The notes under the pieces are model-generated. The model was given only the letters and a program-made list of their open reading frames with translations. It made no database searches and was not told the DNA's origin. From Candidatus Hydrogenedentota bacterium (GTDB lineage Bacteria > Spirochaetota > Leptospiria > Turneriellales > J094), in assembly GCA_003695005.1 (NCBI GenBank), contig RFJE01000152.1, positions 1 through 6,123 of the forward strand: a stretch of 6,123 nucleotides of DNA, written 5' to 3'. Below are positions 1-5,491 of the stretch, in pieces (within the stretch, counting starts at the first letter, position 1; each line of letters begins with the position of its first letter). Position numbers and translations under genes: made by a program.

Positions 1-25
1 AGAAAAAAGAGATTTTAAGTAGCTT

Positions 26-400
26 ATGAATTTTGAAAAGTTTGATGCTATCTTACAAGAGAAGAAAAACTACGGGCAGATAAAAAACGCCGATGTAGTC
101 GTAGAGTATCAAAATGATGCTTGTGGGGATGACTATGTTTTAAGCTTAAAGCTAAAGAATGGTGTTGTCGAAGAAGCAAAATATACAACCAATGGCTGTA
201 GTTTCTCTATCTTATCATTAGAAATTTTATGTGATTTATTAAAGGATAAGCCCATTGATCAATTAGAAGATTATATTACGAAAGACAAGTTTGAAGAGGT
301 TGTAGAAGGTTATCCCCCTCGACGCATTAACTATATTGATACAGCTTTAGAAGTAATGAAGCAAGCTCAACGCTTAGCCAAAGAAAAAGGGGCAGCATAA
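26..400 (+). CDS. IscU/SufU-like (NifU N-terminal domain) Fe-S scaffold-type protein, third Cys replaced
   Basis: A 124-residue protein resembling the NifU_N/IscU/SufU fold that builds or transfers Fe-S clusters with a cysteine desulfurase in the cytoplasm. Visible are the first motif A-C-G-D (Cys33, Asp35), followed by a strand pair, and the second motif N-G-C-S-F-S (Cys58), matching the family G-C-x-x-S. The third ligand, normally in R-[IV]-K-C near the C-terminal helix, falls at R100-I-N-Y103, so it is Tyr here. The only other cysteine is Cys69, in the helix after motif two, not at a usual ligand site. The length is near that of single-domain SufU/IscU. The start is fixed by an in-frame stop at 20-22 just upstream; the Shine-Dalgarno is weak (purine run at 1-12, rather distant). 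It may follow a gene ending just inside the window, whose identity cannot be read. The fold call is fairly safe; a classical scaffold role is doubtful because a ligand is missing. Confidence 0.82.
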   Translation: MNFEKFDAILQEKKNYGQIKNADVVVEYQNDACGDDYVLSLKLKNGVVEEAKYTTNGCSFSILSLEILCDLLKDKPIDQLEDYITKDKFEEVVEGYPPRRINYIDTALEVMKQAQRLAKEKGAA

Positions 401-418
401 AAACAAAGAAATCTGTAA

Positions 419-1696
419 TTAAAAAACTTTATTGTAAAATTCTTTGCCTGCCATGAAGCCAATAATTTCGCCATCTTTTTCTACAAAGTGTATCGTGGTT
501 TTCTTTTTCTGTTCTACAATAAAGGAGGTTAAATCTAGACGCTTTAAGAACGTAGAAATATCACTTTCTAAAACAAGCTTTTTTTGTCTTAAAGAAATTT
601 TGGTTTGAGCATGAGAATCTCCAGCTCTATATAAGCCAACAAATTTATTTAAAGGCAATGTCTTATTGAGAGTGTAAATTCTTAAATTGTGTAAATAACT
701 TTTTGCCAACCCTACCATTTTCCAGCGATACTCTAATAAACTTTTGCTTTGATAATTTGGGGGATTTGCCCACAGTAAAAGCATTCCCTTTTCCTGTGGA
801 AATAGATGAATTAAAGAAAAAGTGCCAAACCAATTACCTGCATGGTATAGGCTTGTGACAACCCCATTTTCTTGCTGGACATGCCAACCGAGACCATATT
901 CATCTTCTTCGTCAATCCCATCATTTAATGCGGTAAGCCAAATTTTACGAATCAGTTGTTCGGAAATAAAAGGTTTGCCATGAAGCCTTCCTCTGTGCAA
1001 GATGAGTTTTCCGAATTTTGCTAAATCTCGTAAGGAAGTAATAATACCGCCGGCACCATTAGACCCTCGTGTTTGTGTATCTTGCATGCCTAATGGGTCT
1101 AACAAACTTTCTTTCAAGTACTCGGAATATGTTTTCCCGGATACTTTTTCAATGATAGCTTTTAAAATATAATAATTATAGTTTGAATAAAAATATCTTT
1201 CACCGGCTACAGCAATTTGTTCGGGTATGAAAAGAGAGCCACCCTTGTATTTTACCATCTTCATGTATGAGGATCGATAAGGAATCCCGCTACGATGACG
1301 CAATAGATCTAAAATGGTAATTTTTCTAGACTGGAATCCTTTACTTTCCCATGTTGCAGGAAGAACGGAGTCTAATGGTGTTTCCAGAGATAATTTTTTT
1401 TGATCGATTAAGAACAATATACCCATGGCTGTAATGCTTTTTGTAATGGAGGCAATGGAGAACTTTCTTGATAGTTGTTCTTCCGAAGAAGAAAAGGTGT
1501 CCCCTTCTTGGGAATAAAGTAAATATAAACTTTGTGGAATTTGTGGGGTAGCACTATAGCGGTTTTTCACATATTCTAATTGCTTACTATAATAAGAAGC
1601 TAACATCATTTTATAGCTATCCGTTTGCGCTAAAATAGAAGTAACAAGGAAAAAGAAGATAGTAATGAAAAACCTATAATTCTTTCGAGACCCCAC
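419..1696 (-). CDS. Exported serine hydrolase, beta-lactamase/PBP4* (class C-like) family
   Basis: A 425-residue secreted enzyme of the serine beta-lactamase/DD-peptidase/esterase superfamily. Residues 1-24 form a signal peptide (basic start, hydrophobic core about 8-22, end S-I-L-A-Q) without a lipobox cysteine, so a periplasmic or released protein is expected. Catalytic motifs are intact and in order: S83-I-T-K86 (nucleophile and base), Y170-S-N172, and H285-A-G287 in place of K-T-G. Family landmarks L-L-R-H-R-S-G (131-137) and G-A-G-G-I-I-T-S (214-221) are present. Residues about 350-425 look like the small beta-rich domain (DUF3471-like, F-V-G-L-Y at 352-356) often appended to these hydrolases. 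The H-A-G triad variant is common in esterases and peptidases of the family, so substrate (peptidoglycan peptide, D-amino-acid peptide or ester) is open and resistance activity should not be assumed. The GTG start is supported by a well-spaced Shine-Dalgarno. The gene is monocistronic, convergent with the left gene and divergent from the operon. Confidence 0.93.
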   Translation of the reverse strand: MGSRKNYRFFITIFFFLVTSILAQTDSYKMMLASYYSKQLEYVKNRYSATPQIPQSLYLLYSQEGDTFSSSEEQLSRKFSIASITKSITAMGILFLIDQKKLSLETPLDSVLPATWESKGFQSRKITILDLLRHRSGIPYRSSYMKMVKYKGGSLFIPEQIAVAGERYFYSNYNYYILKAIIEKVSGKTYSEYLKESLLDPLGMQDTQTRGSNGAGGIITSLRDLAKFGKLILHRGRLHGKPFISEQLIRKIWLTALNDGIDEEDEYGLGWHVQQENGVVTSLYHAGNWFGTFSLIHLFPQEKGMLLLWANPPNYQSKSLLEYRWKMVGLAKSYLHNLRIYTLNKTLPLNKFVGLYRAGDSHAQTKISLRQKKLVLESDISTFLKRLDLTSFIVEQKKKTTIHFVEKDGEIIGFMAGKEFYNKVF

Positions 1697-1703
1697 TTGT
1701 ATA

Positions 1704-1709
1704 CCTTTG
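1704..1709 (-). promoter_or_regulatory. Shine-Dalgarno of the serine hydrolase, supports GTG start
   Basis: On the - strand this reads CAAAGG, seven bases before the GTG at 1696-1694. It decides the start: the GTG sits immediately before the basic and hydrophobic residues of the signal peptide, and no better in-frame ATG lies nearby. Confidence 0.6.
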
Positions 1710-1713
1710 TAGA

Positions 1714-1742
1714 AATATCGTTATTTTAAGTTAGGGTGTCAA
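1714..1742 (-). promoter_or_regulatory. Candidate sigma70-type promoter for the serine hydrolase
   Basis: Read on the - strand, a perfect TTGACA (1742-1737) is followed after exactly 17 bases by GATATT (1719-1714), four of six matches to TATAAT. Transcription would begin near 1707, giving a very short leader that would clip the Shine-Dalgarno, which is a weak point. An alternative -10, TAAAAT (1728-1723), matches five of six but has no good -35 at proper spacing. Confidence 0.4.
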
Positions 1743-1760
1743 GAAAAAATTTGTAGTTAT

Positions 1761-1827
1761 GCAAGGGTTGCCGCCAGCGATTCTCGGCGTTTCGCCGAGA
1801 ATTGCTGGGTTGCCGCACAAGCCCTAA
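1761..1827. repeat. GC-rich palindromic intergenic element (hairpin with flanking direct repeats)
   Basis: The core is a nearly perfect inverted repeat: arms 1774-1789 and 1793-1808 pair over 16 positions (15 Watson-Crick plus one G-T) around a three-base TTT loop. Ten central pairs (1780-1789 with 1793-1802) are uninterrupted. The 9-base word GGGTTGCCG occurs at 1765-1773 and again at 1807-1815 on the same strand, flanking the hairpin. Secondary pairings are possible outside the core: GCAA/TTGC at 1761-1764 with 1768-1771 or 1810-1813, and AGGG/CCCT at 1764-1767 with 1822-1825. The element is far richer in G+C than its surroundings. It lies between divergently transcribed genes and lacks a T-run, so it is not a terminator for either. 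It could be a dispersed palindromic repeat (REP or MITE-like), a structured 5' leader of the downstream operon, or a regulator site. Only one copy is in the window. Confidence 0.75.
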
Positions 1828-1861
1828 AGTCTAGCTATTTGCTTTGACGACAATATAAACG

Positions 1862-2458
1862 ATGAAGTTACCCGTAATAATTTCGGTTTTTCTTTTGTTT
1901 TGTTTAAGTAATTTTTTTGTATATGCTGGTTCGGCGGATTATATTCGGTATAAAGTACGAAGAGGGGATGCTCTTGAAAAAATTGCTAGAAAATTTGGTG
2001 TTAGTGTGCAGCAGCTAAAAAGATGGAATCGTCTTCGGCGTGATGATAGGATTTTTGTTGGTCAGCGATTAAAAATTTTTATTCGAGAAAGGCAAGTTTT
2101 TTCACCACCGCCAAAATTTCGCAAACCCGCTCGTTACTTTCGAGTGGTAAGAAATTTTGATAAATATGGAGATATTCGCCACTATGGCTGGCTTGGCATT
2201 ACCGATAAATCCGGATATGTATTTGCTGCTGCCAATGGTAAGGTTGTAAAAATAGGGTATAGGCCAAGTCGGGGCACGTATATTTTAGTTGACCACTCTA
2301 ATGGTTGGTTGACGATGTATTCACATTTAAAAAAAGTGCTTGTAAAAAAGGGGGAATATATTCGAAAGTCACAAAAAATTGCAATTTCGGAAAATCGTAA
2401 GTTGTTTTTTTTAATATCACGAAATGGAGTGCCGCTAGATCCGGCAAGATTTTTATAG
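1862..2458 (+). CDS. Exported LysM protein with degenerate M23/LytM domain (probable non-catalytic LytM factor)
   Basis: A 198-residue cell-wall protein. Residues 1-22 are a signal peptide with a V-Y-A end; Cys14 lies in the hydrophobic core but not in a convincing lipobox. Residues 28-73 form one LysM peptidoglycan-binding domain (Y-K-V-R-R-G-D start, V-G-Q-R-L end). After a basic, proline-containing linker, residues about 100-198 follow the M23/LytM fold: G-K-V-V (126-129), V-D-H-S-N-G (143-148), Y-S-H-L (153-156), L-D-P (192-194). The zinc site is damaged: in H-x-G-x-D the His is kept (H107) but Asp is L111, and the H-L-H motif is K180-L-F182. H155 remains. It is therefore probably not an endopeptidase, but akin to NlpD/EnvC-type factors that bind peptidoglycan and activate amidases; that role is inferred from the family. 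The ATG is the first start after an in-frame TAA (1856-1858), although no clear Shine-Dalgarno precedes it. First gene of the operon. Confidence 0.9.
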   Translation: MKLPVIISVFLLFCLSNFFVYAGSADYIRYKVRRGDALEKIARKFGVSVQQLKRWNRLRRDDRIFVGQRLKIFIRERQVFSPPPKFRKPARYFRVVRNFDKYGDIRHYGWLGITDKSGYVFAAANGKVVKIGYRPSRGTYILVDHSNGWLTMYSHLKKVLVKKGEYIRKSQKIAISENRKLFFLISRNGVPLDPARFL

Positions 2459-2462
2459 GAGA
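2457..2462 (+). promoter_or_regulatory. Shine-Dalgarno of the amidohydrolase, overlapping the upstream stop
   Basis: AGGAGA begins inside the TAG stop of the LysM/M23 gene and ends four bases before the ATG at 2467. The overlap indicates cotranscription, and the strong site fixes the amidohydrolase start. Confidence 0.75.
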
Positions 2463-2466
2463 AATT

Positions 2467-3702
2467 ATGGAATGGGAAGTAACAAATGGTATTTTAGTCA
2501 CACCTGATCAAATTATTGCGCCCGGGGCTATCCGGATACAAGATGATAAAATTGCGCAAATCGGGAAAAAAATAACGGGCGAATTGCATGGACCTCAAAT
2601 TGACTTAAATGGGCTAATGGTTTTTCCGGGGATTATTAACTGTCATGACCATTTATTAGGTACGTACTTGCCAAGAGTAGGGGACAGGCGACCTTATTTA
2701 AATTGGCTGATGTGGGACAATGACTTAAAAGCTTCGCCAGTATATGCGGAAAGGCAGCAAATTGAATCAGCCGACCTTTACCAAATGGGCGGTTATCGTC
2801 ATTTAATTGCTGGTGTTACGAGTGTGCAGGATCATATTCCGCATTTTGTACAGGATATGTTTAAAGACCAAGTTCCGATTCGCGTCATTGACAAATATGC
2901 TGTGGCGCATAGTGCTACTTCTTTTGCCTTAAAATGGGGCGGAAGCATTGAAGAAGAACATTCTCTTGCTGTAGAAAAAGACATCCCTTTTATTACTCAT
3001 TGCAGCGAGGGATATGATAAGGAAACAGTGGAGTCGGTCAATTATTTAAATGAGCGAGGTGCTATTGATAACCATACTGTTTTAATTCATGGAATTGCCT
3101 TTTCAGATGATGATATTGCGCTCTTAAAAGAAAGGAAGTCGCACGTTGTTTGGTGTCCTGTATCCAACTTATACATGTTTGAAGATACAGCCCCGATAGG
3201 AAAGTTATTGCAAGCCGGAGTTAATGTCACGCTCGGGACGGATTCACCCATGTCTGGTTCAGTGAATATTTTTGAAGAGATGCAAGTAGCTAAAAGTTAT
3301 TATCTAGACACATATGGTGAAGTTTTACCAGATAAAGTCATTTTGCAAATGCTAACTACGAATGCGGCCAAGGCTATGTTTTTACCCGATCGAGGAAAAC
3401 TAGCGGCCGGCAATTTAGCCGATTTTATTGTGATACACGGGGATAGTTCCGATCCTTATTCGGCATTTACGAGCATGGATTACGGTAACATCATGCTTGT
3501 GGTCATTGGTGGAAAACCACGATACGGAGATGAGTTGTTTATTCCGCTATTTGAAGCCATGCAGATTCCTGTCCAAAAAATTAAAGTAGCGGGGCATAAA
3601 AAAGTTGTTGACGGGGATATTTTAGGCTTATTAGATAGGGTAAGAAAAGCTGTCGGGTTTCATAAAGAGTTAGCCTTTTTACCCGTAGAGCCCTGGGATT
3701 AG
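2467..3702 (+). CDS. Amidohydrolase-superfamily metal-dependent hydrolase/deaminase (TRZ/ATZ/SsnA-like)
   Basis: A 411-residue cytosolic enzyme with the amidohydrolase layout: an N-terminal beta strand block (V-T-N-G-I-L-V-T, then P-G-I-I-N-C), a TIM barrel, and a C-terminal strand return (A-D-F-I-V-I, 318-323). Metal-site residues are complete: H60-D-H62, H178, H208 and D259 (L-G-T-D-S-P). The H178-C-S-E181 arrangement matches the H-x-x-E found in members that deaminate or dechlorinate heterocyclic amines and nucleoside-type compounds; Glu181 would be the proton shuttle. There is no carboxylated-lysine motif of the urease/dihydroorotase type. This points to the chlorohydrolase/guanine-deaminase/SsnA branch, but the substrate cannot be read. 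The C-terminal part from about 352 on is helical and charged and is not recognised. No signal peptide is seen. The gene sits 8 bases after the LysM/M23 gene and 2 bases before the CNBD-TPR gene, so cotranscription is likely, though a functional link to either is not obvious. Confidence 0.92.
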   Translation: MEWEVTNGILVTPDQIIAPGAIRIQDDKIAQIGKKITGELHGPQIDLNGLMVFPGIINCHDHLLGTYLPRVGDRRPYLNWLMWDNDLKASPVYAERQQIESADLYQMGGYRHLIAGVTSVQDHIPHFVQDMFKDQVPIRVIDKYAVAHSATSFALKWGGSIEEEHSLAVEKDIPFITHCSEGYDKETVESVNYLNERGAIDNHTVLIHGIAFSDDDIALLKERKSHVVWCPVSNLYMFEDTAPIGKLLQAGVNVTLGTDSPMSGSVNIFEEMQVAKSYYLDTYGEVLPDKVILQMLTTNAAKAMFLPDRGKLAAGNLADFIVIHGDSSDPYSAFTSMDYGNIMLVVIGGKPRYGDELFIPLFEAMQIPVQKIKVAGHKKVVDGDILGLLDRVRKAVGFHKELAFLPVEPWD

Positions 3703-3704
3703 AG

Positions 3705-4805
3705 ATGGCAGCACCAAAAGCAAGACGATATAAAGCAGGATCGATTATTTATTTTGAGGGGGATAAATCCAATGGCGAAGTTTATGTCTTGCAAAGCGGT
3801 CGAGTTATATTAACTGGTACTTCTTTAGATCAGCAGGAAGAAACGAAAGAAAATGTAAGGCAAGGTGAATTTTTCGGAGTCAAAAGTGCAATTGGTCATT
3901 ATCCGAGAGAAGAGACAGCCCAAGTGGTAGCAGATAGTTTAATTTTAGTGTTTGATGTAAAGTCATTTGAAGCTCTGTGTCTTAAAAATCCTCGCATTGT
4001 TTTGCAAATGTTGAAGGTTTTTTCTTCGCAATTACGAAAAGTCCACAAAGAAGTTCGGCGTGTGTTAGGGGAAGTGGGTCAAGCGGAATCTTCGGTGGAG
4101 CTTTTAAAAGTTGCGGAGTATTATTACAAGTCGGGAAATCAGGATCATGCGCTTTATGCTTATGAGGCTTATTTAAAATATTATGCCAATACGCCTCTTG
4201 CAGCACGAGCAAAAAAAATGATAGAAAACTTGCAAAAAGGGAAACCATATCCATTAGACATGCCAAGTTTAGACGAGGAATTACAAACATTATCTCAAAA
4301 AACCGAGTCCCCACCTCCGGAATTATTGCAGTCTACGGGGTCTGTGCCGGATATTCCAGATTTAGACGACTTTTCGGACCCGATGGATAGTTCTGATGGT
4401 AGTGCAGGTGATAATAGTGTTAGCTCTCTTTATTATGCCGGAGTAACTGCTTTTTCACAAGGGAATTACGAAGAGGCATTAGCAAAATTCACCGAAGTTA
4501 CCAACCAGCATCAATTTTCCGGGCCCGAAGAAGCAAAATTTTACGAGAATGCTTTTTATGAAATGGGCCGTTGTTATTTAAAACTTGGTCAGGAAAACAA
4601 AGCAATGGAAACGTTTAGCCAGTTTATTAAGCGTTTTCCACGAAATGACTACTACAAAAAAGCGTTGATTGCTATTGCCGAAATTTTTGAAAAAAAGAAA
4701 AATACAGCACAAGCGGTACAAATTTATAAAAAAGTGGCAGCTACCCCGCCAAAAGATAGCGACAGCGCAAAAGCCAGTAGTAAATTAAAGAGGCTATCCG
4801 CATGA
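3705..4805 (+). CDS. Cyclic nucleotide-binding-like domain fused to TPR repeats
   Basis: A 366-residue protein without signal peptide or membrane segment, hence cytosolic. Residues about 5-110 are a CNBD beta-roll ([10 protein letters not shown] at 11-20, Y-V-L-Q-S-G-R-V at 27-34) with helical closure to about 125. The phosphate-binding cassette is altered: F57-G-V59 where cAMP binders have F-G-E, and P67-R-E-E-T-A in place of P-R-[ST]-A. The Arg (R68) is kept but the ribose-binding Glu and the Ser/Thr are lost, so cAMP binding is doubtful. Residues about 130-176 form a TPR-like helical pair, 177-240 are a low-complexity acidic, Ser/Pro-rich linker, and 240-345 carry TPR units (Y-Y-A-G-V-T-A-F at 243-250; [15 protein letters not shown]) like those of the BamD/CpoB group. 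There is no DNA-binding domain. GGGA at 3695-3698 may be the ribosome site. Its end overlaps the Crp-like gene by four bases (ATGA), suggesting translational coupling and balanced amounts. Probably a scaffold or sensor partner; inference only. Confidence 0.88.
   Translation: MAAPKARRYKAGSIIYFEGDKSNGEVYVLQSGRVILTGTSLDQQEETKENVRQGEFFGVKSAIGHYPREETAQVVADSLILVFDVKSFEALCLKNPRIVLQMLKVFSSQLRKVHKEVRRVLGEVGQAESSVELLKVAEYYYKSGNQDHALYAYEAYLKYYANTPLAARAKKMIENLQKGKPYPLDMPSLDEELQTLSQKTESPPPELLQSTGSVPDIPDLDDFSDPMDSSDGSAGDNSVSSLYYAGVTAFSQGNYEEALAKFTEVTNQHQFSGPEEAKFYENAFYEMGRCYLKLGQENKAMETFSQFIKRFPRNDYYKKALIAIAEIFEKKKNTAQAVQIYKKVAATPPKDSDSAKASSKLKRLSA
4787..4793 (+). promoter_or_regulatory. Shine-Dalgarno of the Crp-like gene inside the CNBD-TPR gene
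   Basis: AAAGAGG lies in the last codons of the CNBD-TPR gene, eight bases before the ATG at 4802 and eleven before the second ATG at 4805. The spacing favours the first ATG, which overlaps the upstream TGA. Confidence 0.6.
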
Positions 4806-5443
4806 TGACAGGACTATTTGAAAAATTCGGCAAAGAATTTCAACCAAACCAAATTATTTTTTGTGAATTTGAGCCCGGGAATGACTTTTATTTAATCCAG
4901 AGTGGCCGTGTTAAAATTAGTAAAATTGTGAAAGATAAAGAAAAGACAATGGACATATTAGGTCCCGGAGATATTTTTGGAGAAATGGCCATTTTAGAAG
5001 AACAGCCAAGAAGTGCTTCTGCCATTGCTGTTGACCATGTCTCCGTCCTGCATTTTAACCGAGAAAACTTTGTAACTTTAATGACGGCTCAACCCCAGCT
5101 TGCTTATAAATTATTAGTGGTTTTTACAAAAAGAATTTATGATGCTAAGCGCCGTCTTATGATTCTTTTATTAGATGATGCACAAGCAAAAGTCGCAGAC
5201 GTTTTTTTAATGCTTACCGAAAAAGAGCCAAATCATGAACAATTAAAAGAAGCAGTTTTAAACATTACTGTAGATGATGTAGCTCATTGGGCAGGAGAAC
5301 CGGTGGAAAATGTACAAGATGTTATTAACCATTGGGTTAAAGTGGGCAAATTAGAGTTATATCCGGATAAAATTGTCATTTTAAACTTAAACGATTTTAG
5401 GCGGCTAGTGAATACAAAACGAAAAGGGCAAAGACAACTTTAA
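4802..5443 (+). CDS. Crp/Fnr-family protein with canonical cyclic-nucleotide pocket
   Basis: A 213-residue protein with the Crp layout. Residues about 5-105 form the CNBD beta-roll; the phosphate-binding cassette is textbook: F59-G-E61-M-A, then P69-R70-S71-A, matching the Glu that binds ribose and the Arg/Ser that bind the cyclic phosphate in cAMP receptors. Residues 105-135 are the long dimerisation helix, and 153-195 a winged helix-turn-helix (I-T-V-D-D-V-A at 155-161, wing about 183-194). The recognition helix (about 167-180) is odd: compared from memory with E. coli Crp, the DNA-contacting Arg180 and Arg185 correspond to V168 and D173, while E169 is kept. A basic tail (R200-R201, then K/R-rich to 213) follows. 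There are no Fnr-type N-terminal cysteine clusters. It probably responds to cAMP or a similar nucleotide; no cyclase is in the window. The gene is coupled by a 4-base overlap to the CNBD-TPR gene. The next methionine (residue 2) is an equally simple start. Confidence 0.9.
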   Translation: MMTGLFEKFGKEFQPNQIIFCEFEPGNDFYLIQSGRVKISKIVKDKEKTMDILGPGDIFGEMAILEEQPRSASAIAVDHVSVLHFNRENFVTLMTAQPQLAYKLLVVFTKRIYDAKRRLMILLLDDAQAKVADVFLMLTEKEPNHEQLKEAVLNITVDDVAHWAGEPVENVQDVINHWVKVGKLELYPDKIVILNLNDFRRLVNTKRKGQRQL

Positions 5444-5480
5444 TGTTTAAGGGAATCCATAAAAGTGCCGATAAGAAATT

Positions 5481-5486
5481 GAGGTG
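5481..5486 (+). promoter_or_regulatory. Shine-Dalgarno of the right-edge secreted protein gene
   Basis: GAGGTG sits five bases before the ATG at 5492, supporting that start directly before a signal peptide. Confidence 0.65.
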
Positions 5487-5491
5487 TTACC

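Noticed and set aside
1..22. Possible tail of an upstream gene (frame 1 stop at 16-18, or frame 2 stop at 20-22)
   Set aside because: Only five or six codons are visible in either frame, too few to choose a frame or name a product.
404..446. CAAAGAA / TTCTTTG inverted repeat as a terminator between the convergent genes
   Set aside because: Seven AT-rich pairs with a loop of 29 bases would be unstable, and the right arm lies inside the hydrolase gene.
1730..1828. Integron attC-like site (GTTAGGG on the left, CCCTAAA on the right around a hairpin)
   Set aside because: The end motifs point the wrong way: attC needs RYYYAAC at the 5' end and GTTRRRY at the 3' end, and neither consensus is fully met. 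The six-base inverted match may be chance.
1811..1859. Promoter for the operon (TTGCCG at 1811-1816, or TATAAA at 1854-1859 as -10)
   Set aside because: TTGCCG has only a three-of-six -10 at 17-base spacing, and TATAAA would start transcription inside the gene with no good -35.
1862..1930. Lipoprotein signal on the LysM/M23 protein (Cys14)
   Set aside because: The residues before Cys14 (L-L-F) do not fit a lipobox, and a V-Y-A signal peptidase I site follows at residues 20-22.
2298..2501. Open frame of 67 codons on the - strand
   Set aside because: It lies opposite the well-supported LysM/M23 gene and amidohydrolase start, with no recognisable protein features.
3982..4314. Open frame of 110 codons on the - strand
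   Set aside because: It lies opposite the CNBD-TPR coding region, whose domains are clear; it has no family resemblance of its own.
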